A stretch of 64,000 nucleotides of DNA from Acidobacteriota bacterium (lineage in GTDB: Bacteria > Acidobacteriota > Terriglobia > Acidiferrales > UBA7541), in contig JAJPIE010000045.1 of the NCBI GenBank assembly GCA_021324935.1, forward strand, positions 62,001 to 126,000, in the 5' to 3' direction. Below, in pieces: positions 36,462-45,854 of this stretch; the first letter of the stretch is position 1, and the number at the start of each line of letters is the position of its first letter. The position numbers and the translations under genes are program-made. Below the pieces are notes generated by a model. It ran no database searches. It was given only the letters and a program-made list of their open reading frames with translations, and was not told where the DNA came from.

Positions 36462-37766
36462 TCAAATCCTCTTCGTCACCGGATGCTCCACCGGCAACCG
36501 CGGCGTAATCTCAATTCGCAATTTTCTATGCCCTTCCCGCAGCGCCGCTTCCACATAGGCCGGCGTCTCCCCCTTCGCAAACAGAAACCCCAGATAACTC
36601 GATCCCTCCGGCCACGCTGCCAGGTAATCGTGCAATCGCGCCGTAATCTCCAATTCCGTGATTCCCTTCACCGCCCGCGCCTCGTCCAATCCCTTCACTT
36701 CCTCCAACACGCCGCTCTTTGGCACTGGAATCATCAACACTCCGGAAGCCTGCTCCTCTCGTCGCGCATCCTTCCCAGGCAATCCCAGCGCATGTCTCAA
36801 GAGCAACTCCTCCAAACCTATCGCCTCGTCCTTATCGCTCATTCGAAACCGCAACGCCCGGGCGCACAGCCCGCCGATCGGCCGCGCTGCCACCTCAATT
36901 GGCCACACGCCCCTCTCGTTCAACCGGAGCTCCCCGTGCACCGGCCCGTGCATCAATCCCAGCGCGCGCGCCGCATCCGCAAATGACTTTTCCACCGCTG
37001 CCTGTTCCGCGCGCGATAGCCGCGACGGCGTCACATAGATCGTCTCTTCGAAAAACGGCCCTTCCAGGGGATCTGGCTTGTCGAATATCGCCAGCACCCT
37101 CAATTCGCCTTCCGTCACCAATCCTTCCACTGCCACTTCGCGGCCCGGCAGGTATTCCTCAACGATCATCCGGTCGAGATTCGGTTCACGCGTTGCCTGA
37201 ATCTCCGCGGAATCCAGCAAGTGCTTTAACCGCGCCGCTCCTGCCAGAAACTCCTTCCTCGTATTCGCGCGCATCACTCCTTGGCTGGCCGAAAGCGACA
37301 CCGGCTTCAGCACGCACGGATATTCAATCCCCAGTAACGCCGGCTCCGGCGTGGCGTTCAGCATCACGTCGCGAAACCATGGCACTGGCACTCCTGCATC
37401 ACGAAATACTTCTCGCATCCGCAGCTTGCTTCGGCATGCTTCCACGCTCACCGGATGATTGTGCGTCACGCCCAAACCCCGCGCCGCATACGCCGCCGCA
37501 AGTGCCGGCCGGTCGCCCACCGCCAGCACTCCATCCACGTGCTTTCCCCGCTGTGCCTGCATCACTGCATATGCCGCTTCTTCCGGCGCTTCGAAATGCA
37601 CCGGCAGCGCCCGGTCGTGCCACGGATCGTCCAGCCGCTGGCAGCGATCGGTCACAAACACGAGTTCTACGCCCAGCTTCCTCGCCGCTTCATCAAACGC
37701 ACGCGTCTGGTAGCCAAGCTTCATCGCAAAAATCAGGATTCTCCGTTGCTCGTCCGGTGGGTTCAT
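36462..37766 (-). CDS. ATP-grasp domain carboxylate-amine ligase
   Basis: A 434-residue ATP-grasp enzyme. An N-terminal Rossmann-like domain (1-110; ILIFAMKLGYQTRAFDEAARKLG, VDGVLAVGDRPALAAAYAA) precedes the ATP-binding core, with VLKPVSLSASQGVMRA (Lys near 150), VEEYLPGREVAVEGLV and the metal-binding VWPIEVAARPIGGLCARALRF near 295-315. A C-terminal domain follows. This is the organisation of L-amino-acid ligases and related peptide-bond-forming enzymes. It starts 10 bases after the true stop of the selenocysteine radical SAM gene, so the two are almost certainly co-transcribed and may build or modify the same molecule. Substrates are unknown. Confidence 0.85.
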   Translation of the reverse strand: MNPPDEQRRILIFAMKLGYQTRAFDEAARKLGVELVFVTDRCQRLDDPWHDRALPVHFEAPEEAAYAVMQAQRGKHVDGVLAVGDRPALAAAYAARGLGVTHNHPVSVEACRSKLRMREVFRDAGVPVPWFRDVMLNATPEPALLGIEYPCVLKPVSLSASQGVMRANTRKEFLAGAARLKHLLDSAEIQATREPNLDRMIVEEYLPGREVAVEGLVTEGELRVLAIFDKPDPLEGPFFEETIYVTPSRLSRAEQAAVEKSFADAARALGLMHGPVHGELRLNERGVWPIEVAARPIGGLCARALRFRMSDKDEAIGLEELLLRHALGLPGKDARREEQASGVLMIPVPKSGVLEEVKGLDEARAVKGITELEITARLHDYLAAWPEGSSYLGFLFAKGETPAYVEAALREGHRKLRIEITPRLPVEHPVTKRI

Positions 37767-37776
37767 TCTGCAGCTT

Positions 37777-39222
37777 TCATAGAAACGTTTCCGCTTGTTT
37801 CACCGCTTCTCTTGCTTTTGCGATCGGAACCAACTGGTCCCGCGTCGGCTCCGCTCAACAGTACCAGGGCTCGTTCAAATACGGCACGCCCTTCCCTCTC
37901 TCGGACTCGGTGATCCTGTTTTCCTTCGCAGGCCGCCCCGCCGCACGGTTTGCCGCCCGCCAGATATCCTCGAAAATCGCCGCTCGGCCCTCTTTTCGCT
38001 TTTCGGCTGCGGCCACCAGGTCTTGCAGTTCCTCGCACAATTGGTCGATGCCCGGTTCACGGTGATGCCAGGGATAGGCCAGCGTTTTCGCATCAAACGC
38101 TCCTACCTGCCCGCGAATCTCTTCCAGCTCCAGTAGCCGCGACCCCGCCGTCACCAGCAGCCGGATCGCCAGTTGAATCGGCGCCACCGCCGTAATCAAA
38201 TCCAGGCGGCTCAACTGCTCCAGTAGATCCAGGTAATTCTCAAACGTCGTCCACGGCGTGAACGGCACAAACGTCGGCTGCAGTGCAATTCCAGCGCGCC
38301 GGCACTCCTCCACGACTGTAAAGAAATCCGCTTGCGTGTGCCCCTTTTTTAATTTCTCCAGAATCCGGTCGTCCAGCGATTCCACGGCCGATACGATGAA
38401 CAAACAACCGGTATCCCGCAGCGTTCGCAGTAATTCCTTGTTCTCCCGCAGGTGCTCCACTTTGATCGTCACATCGTAAGTGAGCTCCGGAAACTCCCGG
38501 TGCAGCGCCTCCACAAGCGGCACCGCGTGCCCCACGCCATTGAAAAAGTCTGGATCGCCGAACGTGATGTGCTGTGCGCCAGCTTTCACCTGCTGACGGA
38601 TATCCGCCAGCACCACTTCGCGGTCCACAATCCGGAAAACGCCGTTGTACACCGGCACAACCGGACAATGGCTGCACACATGTTTGCACCCGCGCGACGC
38701 TTCCGTGTAACCCGCAACCCGGTGCTCTCCCGCGGGCATCACCAAATGCGCAAAATTTTTCAAGGCGGGCAGATCCGTGCGATCTGGCGTCAGAAATCGC
38801 AGCCGCGCCAGCGAAATATTCGAATCCAACGGATGATTCTGCGGCAACGAAGACAATCCGGAAAGATGCTCAGCCAGATCCACCAGTGCCTGCTCGAATT
38901 CCCCGCCGCACAAGCTCTCGATTCCTTGCCGCCGCAGGCTTTCCCCCGCCAGCGGCGCATATAGCCCGTACGCGCACAAATGGGCCTCCGGATTCGCAGC
39001 GCGTATAGGCTCCAAAAGTTCCAGCGTCAATCGCGCCGCCGTGTGCATCGGCACATAAAATGCAATCAGGCGCGCTTCGCGAACCGCCCGCTCGCTCAAT
39101 GCCTGCCGCGACAAATCCAGGCAGGTCACCCCATGCCCGCGCTTCCGCAGCCACGCCGCCGGTGACGCCAGCCCGAACGGCTGCCTTCCCAGCTCATATG
39201 TCGAGATCAAGAGAATCTTCAC
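37777..39222 (-). CDS. Radical SAM selenoprotein with C-U-A-E-P tail (in-frame UGA)
   Basis: Reading from ATG 39222, the frame meets TGA at 37857-37855 after ...NEPWYC, then continues through 25 further codons to a TGA at 37779-37777. This gives 481 residues with selenocysteine at 456. The tail reads Cys-Sec-Ala-Glu-Pro, which from memory is the hallmark of the RefSeq group 'CUAEP/CCAEP-tail radical SAM (seleno)protein'. A B12-binding-like Rossmann domain (1-115) lacks the DxHxxG motif. The radical SAM core has CKHVCSHC (Cys179, 183, 186) and GDPDFFNG. Stopping at the first TGA would leave an 88-base gap to the ATP-grasp gene; readthrough leaves 10. A hairpin follows the UGA. The reaction is unknown. 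Confidence 0.88.
37825..37857 (-). promoter_or_regulatory. Selenocysteine UGA codon and candidate bacterial SECIS hairpin
   Basis: UGA at 37857-37855 is followed after 12 bases by CGGGACC (37842-37836), loop AGUU, and GGUUCCG (37831-37825), a 7-bp stem with one G-U pair. Distance and size match the SelB-binding element immediately downstream of the UGA in E. coli formate dehydrogenase mRNA, and the loop contains the G-U dinucleotide expected there. The element lies inside the coding tail, as required in bacteria. Confidence 0.75.
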
Positions 39223-39305
39223 AACACCTCATTATAGCGTTTCCGCTTCATCGCGCGATTTCGGTTATTATAGGAGGCTCAAGCCTTTGGGAAAGGACCG
39301 CTGGT

Positions 39306-41975
39306 ATGCCCATCTCCGCAGCCAATTCTTTCGGTACGCGCGACAAACTCAACGTCGGCGCACAAGCCTTCGAAATTCACCGCCTCGAATCGCTCGACAA
39401 GCACGGCGTAGCCCACCTCTCCAGGCTCCCCTTCTCCCTTCGCATCCTTCTCGAAAATCTGCTGCGCTGCGAAGATGGCCGCTTCGTCCGCAAAGACGAC
39501 ATCGCCGCTCTCGCCAAATGGACACCCAACGGCCCGCAAAAAGAAATCGCCTTCATGCCCGCCCGCGTGCTATTGCAAGACTTTACCGGCGTTCCCGCCG
39601 TCGTCGATCTCGCTGCCATGCGCGAAGCCGTGCAAAAAATGGGTGGCAATCCCAAGCGCATCAATCCACTCTTCCCCGCGGAACTCGTGATCGACCATTC
39701 CGTCCAGGTGGACAGCTTCGGCGCCGCCAACGCCTTCGCGATCAACGCCGAGCTAGAATTTCAGCGCAACGTCGAACGCTACGCCTTCCTCCGTTGGGGG
39801 CAAAAAGCATTCCGCAATTTCAAGGTTGTTCCGCCCGACACCGGCATCTGCCACCAGGTCAATATCGAATATCTCGCGCGCGTCGTCTGCGCCATGCCCA
39901 ACGGCAATCAGTTCGAGGCGTACCCCGATTCGCTTGTCGGCACCGATTCGCACACCACTATGGTGAACGCCCTCGGCGTTTTCGGCTGGGGCGTCGGCGG
40001 CATTGAAGCAGAAGCCGCCATGCTCGGCCAACCTTCCTCCATGCTCGTTCCTGAAGTTGTTGGCTTCAAGCTCCACGGCCGCTTGCCCGAAGGCGCTACG
40101 GCCACCGACCTCGTCCTCACTGTCACCGAGATGCTTCGCAAGAAAGGCGTTGTCGGAAAATTCGTGGAGTTCTATGGCTCCGGCCTCTCCAACCTCAGTG
40201 TTCCCGATCGCGCTACCATCGCCAACATGGCGCCCGAATACGGCGCAACGATGGGATTCTTCCCCGTGGACAATGAAACGCTCGCCTATCTCCACTTCAC
40301 CGCGCGTTCCCAGGATCAGATCGCCCTCGTCGAAGCCTACTGTAAGGAGCAGATGCTCTTCCGCAGCGACGCCACTCCGGAGCCTTCCTTCAGCGACAAA
40401 CTCGAGCTCGACCTCTCTACGGTCGAAGCCACCGTTGCCGGCCCCAAGCGTCCCCAAGATCGCGTCCCTCTCAAAAACGCCAAGGCGTCCTTTACTAAGG
40501 TGGTCGAAGGCGCTCCGGCCAAACAGGCCCGCGTCAAAAACAATGGCGACACCTTCGATCTCTCCAGCGGTGCTGTCGTCATCGCTGCCATCACCAGTTG
40601 CACCAACACGTCGAACCCTTCGCTCATGCTCGGCGCGGGCCTTCTCGCCAGGAAAGCGGTCGAGCGCGGCCTCGAGATCAAGCCTTGGGTCAAAACCAGC
40701 CTCGCTCCCGGTTCCAAAGTCGTCACCGACTATCTTGCCGCCGCCGGCCTCACTCCTTATCTCGACAAGCTGAAATTCAACCTCGTCGGCTACGGTTGCA
40801 CCACCTGCATCGGCAACAGCGGCCCTCTCCCCGATCCCATCGGCGCCGCCATCAAGGAAAATAACCTCGTCGCCGTCGCCGTGCTCAGCGGTAACCGCAA
40901 CTTCGAAGGCCGCATCCACCCGCTCGTCCGCGCTAACTATCTCGCTTCGCCGCCGCTCGTCGTCGCCTACGCCCTCGCGGGACGCATGGATCTCGCCCCC
41001 ACCACCGAGCCCATCGGCACCGATAAGGCCGGCAAGCCCGTCTATCTCCGCGAAATTTGGCCCTCCCCGCAGGAGGTCGAATCCACCGTCCGCTCCGCTG
41101 TCTCCACCGAGCAATATCGCAAGGAATACGGCGAAGTCTTCGAAGGCGATGCCCGTTGGAAAGCCATGCCCGTGCCTGAGGGCGACCTTTATAAGTGGGA
41201 CGCCGGCTCTACCTACATCAAACTGCCGCCCTACTTCGAAAACATGTCCAAGGCGGCCGGGCCGCTCGCCGATATCCGCGGCGCCCGCGTCCTCGCCGTC
41301 CTCGGCGACAGCGTCACTACCGATCACATCTCCCCGGCCGGCTCCATTGCCGTCGATTCACCCGCCGGAAAATATCTCATCGCCCACGGCGTGAAGCCTC
41401 ATGAGTTCAACTCCTACGGTGCCCGCCGCGGCAATCACGAAGTCATGATGCGTGGCACCTTCGCCAACATCCGCCTCCGCAACCAGCTTGCTCCCGGCAC
41501 CGAAGGCAGTTGGACGCTCCACCTCCCCGACGGTGAAAAAATGTTCATCTACGACGCCGCCGTGAAATACCGCGAAGAAGGCGTTCCTCTCGTCGTCCTT
41601 GCCGGCAAGGAATACGGCTCCGGCTCTTCGCGAGACTGGGCCGCCAAGGGCACACGCCTCCTCGGCGTCCGCGCCGTCATCGCCGAAAGCTACGAACGCA
41701 TCCACCGCAGCAATCTCGTCGGCATGGGCGTTCTTCCGCTCGAGTTCCAACCCGGCGAAAACCGCGAAACCATCGGCCTCACTGGCCACGAAGTTTTTGA
41801 GATCGAAGGCGTCAGCTCACTCACCCCGCGCAAGCAAATTACCGTGAAAGCCAAATCCGCGGACGGCAGCGTGAAATCCTTCGCCGCCATGGCCCGCGTC
41901 GACACGCCCGAGGAAGTTTCCTATTACCAGCACGGCGGCATCCTCCAATACGTCCTCCGCCAAATGCTCGAGTAG
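39306..41975 (+). CDS. acnA: Aconitate hydratase A
   Basis: An 889-residue aconitase, the usual AcnA length, starting at ATG 39306 behind GGAAAGGA. The [4Fe-4S] ligands are in SCTNTSNPS (Cys near 428) and [16 protein letters not shown] (two Cys near 495-498). [34 protein letters not shown] (about 213-246) and the C-terminal swivel domain with [49 protein letters not shown] are unmistakable. It interconverts citrate and isocitrate in the TCA cycle. Some AcnA proteins also bind RNA when their cluster is lost. It is a single gene, divergent from the radical SAM gene. Confidence 0.97.
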   Translation: MPISAANSFGTRDKLNVGAQAFEIHRLESLDKHGVAHLSRLPFSLRILLENLLRCEDGRFVRKDDIAALAKWTPNGPQKEIAFMPARVLLQDFTGVPAVVDLAAMREAVQKMGGNPKRINPLFPAELVIDHSVQVDSFGAANAFAINAELEFQRNVERYAFLRWGQKAFRNFKVVPPDTGICHQVNIEYLARVVCAMPNGNQFEAYPDSLVGTDSHTTMVNALGVFGWGVGGIEAEAAMLGQPSSMLVPEVVGFKLHGRLPEGATATDLVLTVTEMLRKKGVVGKFVEFYGSGLSNLSVPDRATIANMAPEYGATMGFFPVDNETLAYLHFTARSQDQIALVEAYCKEQMLFRSDATPEPSFSDKLELDLSTVEATVAGPKRPQDRVPLKNAKASFTKVVEGAPAKQARVKNNGDTFDLSSGAVVIAAITSCTNTSNPSLMLGAGLLARKAVERGLEIKPWVKTSLAPGSKVVTDYLAAAGLTPYLDKLKFNLVGYGCTTCIGNSGPLPDPIGAAIKENNLVAVAVLSGNRNFEGRIHPLVRANYLASPPLVVAYALAGRMDLAPTTEPIGTDKAGKPVYLREIWPSPQEVESTVRSAVSTEQYRKEYGEVFEGDARWKAMPVPEGDLYKWDAGSTYIKLPPYFENMSKAAGPLADIRGARVLAVLGDSVTTDHISPAGSIAVDSPAGKYLIAHGVKPHEFNSYGARRGNHEVMMRGTFANIRLRNQLAPGTEGSWTLHLPDGEKMFIYDAAVKYREEGVPLVVLAGKEYGSGSSRDWAAKGTRLLGVRAVIAESYERIHRSNLVGMGVLPLEFQPGENRETIGLTGHEVFEIEGVSSLTPRKQITVKAKSADGSVKSFAAMARVDTPEEVSYYQHGGILQYVLRQMLE

Positions 41976-41992
41976 TCCCACGAATGTAGTGG

Positions 41993-42053
41993 CCCGACTT
42001 TAGACCGGCCAGTCGTCCAAAAAATAGAATGGCCGCCCTTCAGGTCGGCCACG
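41993..42053. repeat. Intergenic palindromes, CTTTAG family
   Basis: GGCCCGACTTTAGACCGGCC and TGGCCGCCCTTCAGGTCGGCCA lie between acnA and lgt, which converge. They resemble the copies at 27.4 and 36.3 kb. Confidence 0.65.
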
Positions 42054-42084
42054 ATTCTGGATCTTGCGTCGTGAAAGAAAGGGA

Positions 42085-42840
42085 CTAACTCGCTTGCGCC
42101 TGCTGTGCCCTCCACAACAGCATCGCCCCCACTGCGACGGAGAACACACTCGCCACTTGCGCGTTCGACATTCCCCAGATCAACGGCGGATTGATGCGAA
42201 TGATCTCCACCAGAAACCTCGCCACTCCCGTCAATATAAGGTAGAGGCTAAAAATCTCCCCCATCGCCCGCGGCTTCTTCAGCGCCTTCGCACCTAACCT
42301 CCACAAAAGCCACCCAATCAAACACCACACAACAAATTCATATAATGGTGTCGGGTGCACACGCTCGGTCGTCGGCACCACTCCGTTTGGAAAGCTCATC
42401 CCCCACGGCAGCGAAGTCGGCTTCCCATAATCGCCGTCGCCCGATAAAAAACATCCAATTCGCCCGATGGCATATCCAATCGAAGCCGCCGGTGAGCAAG
42501 CATCCAGAAATTCCCACGGGCGCAACCTGGCCCGCCAACCCATCAGCAGCATGGCCCCGAATCCGCCTAAAAACCCGCCAAACCAGGCAAATCCAAAACG
42601 GGTGAAGAATAAAGGTAGCGGGTTGGCAAAGAACTCCGCAGGCGACTCCAATAAATGATAGAGTTTCGCCCCGAGAATCCCCGCCAATCCGGCGACGGTA
42701 ATCATCGTGAACGCGTCGGCGTTCAGCCCTCGCCGCTCGAAATCTGCCTGCAACACATACGCCGCGGTAATCAGCGCCAGCGCCACCATCAATCCAAACG
42801 TCGGAATCTGCAGCGGCCCAATATGTAAGTAAGGGATCAT
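42085..42840 (-). CDS. lgt: Prolipoprotein diacylglyceryl transferase
   Basis: A 251-residue membrane enzyme with about seven transmembrane helices. Family landmarks are LHIGPLQIPTFGLMVALAL at the start, AGILGAKLYHLLE, the Lgt signature GRIGCFLSGDGDYGKPTSLPW (Arg is the key residue) and HPTPLYE. Where E. coli Lgt has SFHGGL, this protein has AWFGGFLGG, as do a number of distant homologues. It transfers diacylglyceryl from phosphatidylglycerol to the lipobox Cys of preprolipoproteins at the inner membrane. Start ATG 42840. It is probably transcribed alone or with the permease 46 bases upstream. Confidence 0.92.
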   Translation of the reverse strand: MIPYLHIGPLQIPTFGLMVALALITAAYVLQADFERRGLNADAFTMITVAGLAGILGAKLYHLLESPAEFFANPLPLFFTRFGFAWFGGFLGGFGAMLLMGWRARLRPWEFLDACSPAASIGYAIGRIGCFLSGDGDYGKPTSLPWGMSFPNGVVPTTERVHPTPLYEFVVWCLIGWLLWRLGAKALKKPRAMGEIFSLYLILTGVARFLVEIIRINPPLIWGMSNAQVASVFSVAVGAMLLWRAQQAQAS

Positions 42841-42886
42841 TCGCTCTGCGCGTCCAACACGCCTTTGGCAGTATACATGACGTGCT

Positions 42887-44212
42887 TCAGCCCATTTTGC
42901 CCGGCCGCCGCTTCAACAGCAGCCCGATACCCACCCAGATCCCCATCGCCATCCACTCTGCTCCGCTGAAATGTCCAGGAACCTCCGGCACCAGCTTCAT
43001 CAATATCAACAGCAACGAAACCAACATCCCTATCGCGGCAACCGCCCTCAGCCCAGTGTGCTTCTCCACCAGAAAAAACGAAATGCACGCCGCGAACCAC
43101 CCCGTCGCCGAAGCGAGTGCCCCCACTTCCGTCACCGGCACCAGCAGCGCGTCTCCCAGCAGTATCCCCAACAGCGTCCCCGCCGCCACGCCGAAAATCG
43201 CCACCGTCGGTGTTTGGTTCACCGCGTGAATTTTCGCAAATGCCGGCGCGAGCGTTCCCCGCCGCCCATATGCATACAGCAACCGCGTCGACGCCACAAA
43301 ATTTCCATTGAACACCTGAAACAACGCCACCAGCGAAATCGCCAAAATCAGCCGCACCAGCCAGATCGAATGTGTTCCTTGCTCAAACGCGATCGCCGTT
43401 GCAAATCGCTTTCCCGTCAGGCACTGCCACGGTGCAATGAAGGATACGGCTCCGATCGCCAATACGTAAAATCCCGCGCCCACCAGCAACGCCATCGCAA
43501 TCGCGGTGAAGAACCTCCCCGGCGGAAATCCCGGATGTGCTTCTTCCGCCACCTTCGGCACGGACTCAAATCCAGTCACGAAATACGGGACAATCTGCAG
43601 CGTCAGTAAGACGGAAACCAACGGCGCATGGCTGAACAGGGGATGAATGTTCACAGCCGCCCCGCCGTGCGCGCTCACCAGCACCAACAGCACAAACACC
43701 GCGAGCACCGAACTCGTCGCCCAGTTCTCAAACGTTGCGCTCGCGCGAATTCCCCGGTAGTTCACATACGCTAGAATGACCGTCAGCCCGATCCCCACCA
43801 GCAGCCGCGGCAAAAACACCGGTTGCCCCGCAATCCGGTAAAGCTCCATCGTGTCGAGCACCGGGAAGATGTACGCCGCCAGCTTGCCCAGCGCCACTGC
43901 TTCCCACGGGCAAACGATGAAATACGCCAGAAGCATCATCCAACCCGTCAGATAGCTCACCCACGCCGGAAACACTTGCGCCGTGTAAGCCGCTTCGCCC
44001 GCTGCATCCGGCAGGCGCCGCACCCACTGCCCGTACACGTGCCCGATCGGCAGCAGCAGCATTCCGCCTGCCAGGAATCCCAGCATCGCGCCCAGCGGCC
44101 CGCCCCGGCCCAGCCAGTCGTCCATCAGGATCACCCAGCCGGTGCCGATCATCGTGCCGAATCCAAGCGCGAAATAGTTCCACAGCCGTAACTTTCGGGC
44201 GAGTTGCGTCAT
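42887..44212 (-). CDS. APC-superfamily amino acid permease
   Basis: A 441-residue transporter with about twelve transmembrane helices. The start MTQLARKLRLWNYFALGFGTMIGTGWVILMDDWLGRGGPLGAMLG has the unwound first helix of the family (GTMIGTGW). FESVPKVAEEAHPGFPPGRFF near 220-240 is typical of cationic or broad amino acid permeases, and the last helices are followed by a short KRRPGK tail. Its ATG directly abuts the TGA of the agmatinase-family gene (TGAATG), so the two are translationally coupled. The substrate may be arginine, agmatine or a related guanidino or amine compound. Confidence 0.86.
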   Translation of the reverse strand: MTQLARKLRLWNYFALGFGTMIGTGWVILMDDWLGRGGPLGAMLGFLAGGMLLLPIGHVYGQWVRRLPDAAGEAAYTAQVFPAWVSYLTGWMMLLAYFIVCPWEAVALGKLAAYIFPVLDTMELYRIAGQPVFLPRLLVGIGLTVILAYVNYRGIRASATFENWATSSVLAVFVLLVLVSAHGGAAVNIHPLFSHAPLVSVLLTLQIVPYFVTGFESVPKVAEEAHPGFPPGRFFTAIAMALLVGAGFYVLAIGAVSFIAPWQCLTGKRFATAIAFEQGTHSIWLVRLILAISLVALFQVFNGNFVASTRLLYAYGRRGTLAPAFAKIHAVNQTPTVAIFGVAAGTLLGILLGDALLVPVTEVGALASATGWFAACISFFLVEKHTGLRAVAAIGMLVSLLLILMKLVPEVPGHFSGAEWMAMGIWVGIGLLLKRRPGKMG

Positions 44213-45163
44213 TCACAGCACGCAAAGCAGTTCGTAGAGGAGATTTGCTGCCAGCAGTGAGGTAATCGATCCGTTGTCGTAGGGCGGCGAAACTTCCACC
44301 AAGTCGCAGCCCACAATCTTCAGTCCACGCAACCCCCGCACCAGTTCCACGATTTCCGCGCTGCTGAATCCGCCCACCTGCGGCGTCCCGGTCCCCGGCG
44401 CAAACGCGGGGTCCACGCAATCGATATCCAACGTTATATATACTGGCTTCCCGTGAAACCCCTGCAGTTTCTCGCGGAACACCTTCATCCCATGTGCGTG
44501 AAACTCCTCCGCGGTGATCATTCCCACTTTGTGTTTCTTCGCAAACTCGAAGTCGTCCGCGCTGTAAACCTGCCCGCGCAATCCCACCTGCAAAAAGCTC
44601 TGCTCACGGATCAACCCTTCTTCGATCGCCCGGCGGAATGGCGTCCCGTGGGACAGCTTGCAGCCGAAGTATTCGTCCCAAAGATCGTTGTGCGCGTCAA
44701 ACTGGATCACCGCCACAGGTCCATATTTCTTTGCCGTCGCCCGCAACAGCGGCAAGCTCAGCGAATGGTCCCCGCCCACTGCCGCGCATCGCGTCCCCGC
44801 CTTCGTCAGCGGCTCCATCTGCTCCTCAACCCGGCGGAACGTATCCTGGATCGAAAGCGGATTCACAGAGAAATCTCCGTAATCCGCAATGCGGTACTTC
44901 GCAAACGGATTGATCTTCAACTCCGGATTCCACGGCCGGATCAGCACCGATTGCTCGCGCACGTGCCGAGGTCCAAACCGTGTCCCCGGCCGGTACGTGG
45001 TTCCCCCATCAAATGGAATTCCCACCAGCGCGATTTCCAACTCCTCCGCATCATGAATGTGCGGCAACCGCATGAACGTAGCGATGCCGCCCGATCGCGC
45101 GTGTTCCAGCGCGTCTATCGGCTCCGGATGTGGCAAATGATGTTTCTTAGCGACGTGCTTCAT
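44213..45163 (-). CDS. Agmatinase/arginase (ureohydrolase) family enzyme
   Basis: A 316-residue ureohydrolase. The binuclear Mn ligands are in GGDHSLSLPLL (His near 132), FDAHNDLWDEY (Asp-x-His-x-Asp, near 157-161) and DIDCVDPAFAPGTGTPQVGG (near 240-244). RPGTRFGPRHVREQSVLIRPWN is the usual N-terminal substrate region. It removes urea from agmatine or a related guanidino compound such as guanidinobutyrate; arginine is less likely given the agmatinase-like length and spacing. Translational coupling with the permease suggests import and hydrolysis of the same compound for nitrogen. Confidence 0.87.
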   Translation of the reverse strand: MKHVAKKHHLPHPEPIDALEHARSGGIATFMRLPHIHDAEELEIALVGIPFDGGTTYRPGTRFGPRHVREQSVLIRPWNPELKINPFAKYRIADYGDFSVNPLSIQDTFRRVEEQMEPLTKAGTRCAAVGGDHSLSLPLLRATAKKYGPVAVIQFDAHNDLWDEYFGCKLSHGTPFRRAIEEGLIREQSFLQVGLRGQVYSADDFEFAKKHKVGMITAEEFHAHGMKVFREKLQGFHGKPVYITLDIDCVDPAFAPGTGTPQVGGFSSAEIVELVRGLRGLKIVGCDLVEVSPPYDNGSITSLLAANLLYELLCVL

Positions 45164-45186
45164 CGAGAGGTATGCTATGGGGCCAT

Positions 45187-45226
45187 CATAAACAAGTCAA
45201 CGGCTTGCGATGTGCAAGCCGTTGAC
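45187..45226 (-). terminator. Terminator-like hairpin at the end of the oxidase operon
   Basis: GTCAACGGCTTGC and its exact complement GCAAGCCGTTGAC form a 13-bp stem with a 5-base loop, followed on the minus strand by TTGTTTATG. It lies between the last small oxidase-operon gene and the agmatinase gene. The T-tract is weak. The 158-base stretch around it holds nothing else. Confidence 0.65.
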
Positions 45227-45320
45227 ATCGTGCCTTTCGATTGTCAGAGCGCCGAGTAGAAAGCAGTGCCCGAAGTCGATCTTCCTCTGTTGTCCGCAGT
45301 GTGGTTTCCCTACGCTAAAG

Positions 45321-45449
45321 TTAAAGTGCTCGGCCAACCATGGCCGAGAAGGCGATCAAGCTCATAATGATCGCGCCTAGGGATCCGAGGATTAAGTAGG
45401 TAGCTAGTACTTTCCGGCTTACGATTTCATCCGTCCCCATATCCGCCAT
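45321..45449 (-). CDS. Small single-pass membrane protein (42 aa), oxidase operon
   Basis: A short frame begins with ATG 45449 a few bases after GGGAG and ends with TAA at 45321. The product starts MADMGTDEIVSRKVLA and continues with one hydrophobic helix (TYLILGSLGAIIMSLIAFSAMV, about residues 17-38) ending GRAL. This is the size and shape of accessory subunits of haem-copper oxidases, and it is the last frame of the oxidase operon before the terminator-like hairpin. It is too short for family recognition. The ribosome-binding site and position support it as a real gene; function is inferred. Confidence 0.6.
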   Translation of the reverse strand: MADMGTDEIVSRKVLATYLILGSLGAIIMSLIAFSAMVGRAL

Positions 45450-45496
45450 GCCATGCGCTCCCTTTGTCTCAGATTATTTTTCGCCGTTCATCCGCA

Positions 45497-45784
45497 TTAC
45501 GCAATCGGTTCCGTTGGTTCTGCAGAGACCTCCTCATTGAACTCGTTCCGCTTCTTGTAGGCCATCCACGTAATTCCCAGGCAAATCAGCATGGGCGGGA
45601 TCATCAGGAACAGGATTCCACTCTTGAGCGCCGTGATCATCCGGGGGCCGGATCCGGCCGCCTGCGTATAGCACAGCGCACAGCCCTGCGCCCAAGTCAC
45701 TCTCGGCACGAGAACTACGCCAACCAACGCCACCAGCCCGTCTAGACACCGTTCTCTGAACTTCCTCATCGTACCGTCAACCAT
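45497..45784 (-). CDS. Small membrane protein with CxxC motif, oxidase operon
   Basis: A 95-residue protein (ATG 45769 is an equally good start) with a signal or first helix (GLVALVGVVLVPRVTWAQG) and a second helix (GILFLMIPPMLICLGITWMAY, about 56-76). A GCALCYTQA motif sits between them, facing the periplasm, and could bind a metal or act in thiol chemistry, for instance in CuA or haem assembly. The C-terminus is acidic. It lies between the small 42-residue protein and coxD in the oxidase operon. Similar small proteins accompany acidobacterial oxidases, from memory; function unknown. Confidence 0.75.
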   Translation of the reverse strand: MVDGTMRKFRERCLDGLVALVGVVLVPRVTWAQGCALCYTQAAGSGPRMITALKSGILFLMIPPMLICLGITWMAYKKRNEFNEEVSAEPTEPIA

Positions 45785-45854
45785 CTAAACCGCCCCATGC
45801 AGGCGCAGGCCTTTAGCCCGGCCCGTCTCCTTACACCACCTCTTAAACCCGACT

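Noticed and set aside
39287..40006. Arg-rich frame overlapping the aconitase gene
   Set aside because: Out-of-frame shadow of acnA, whose product is unmistakable.
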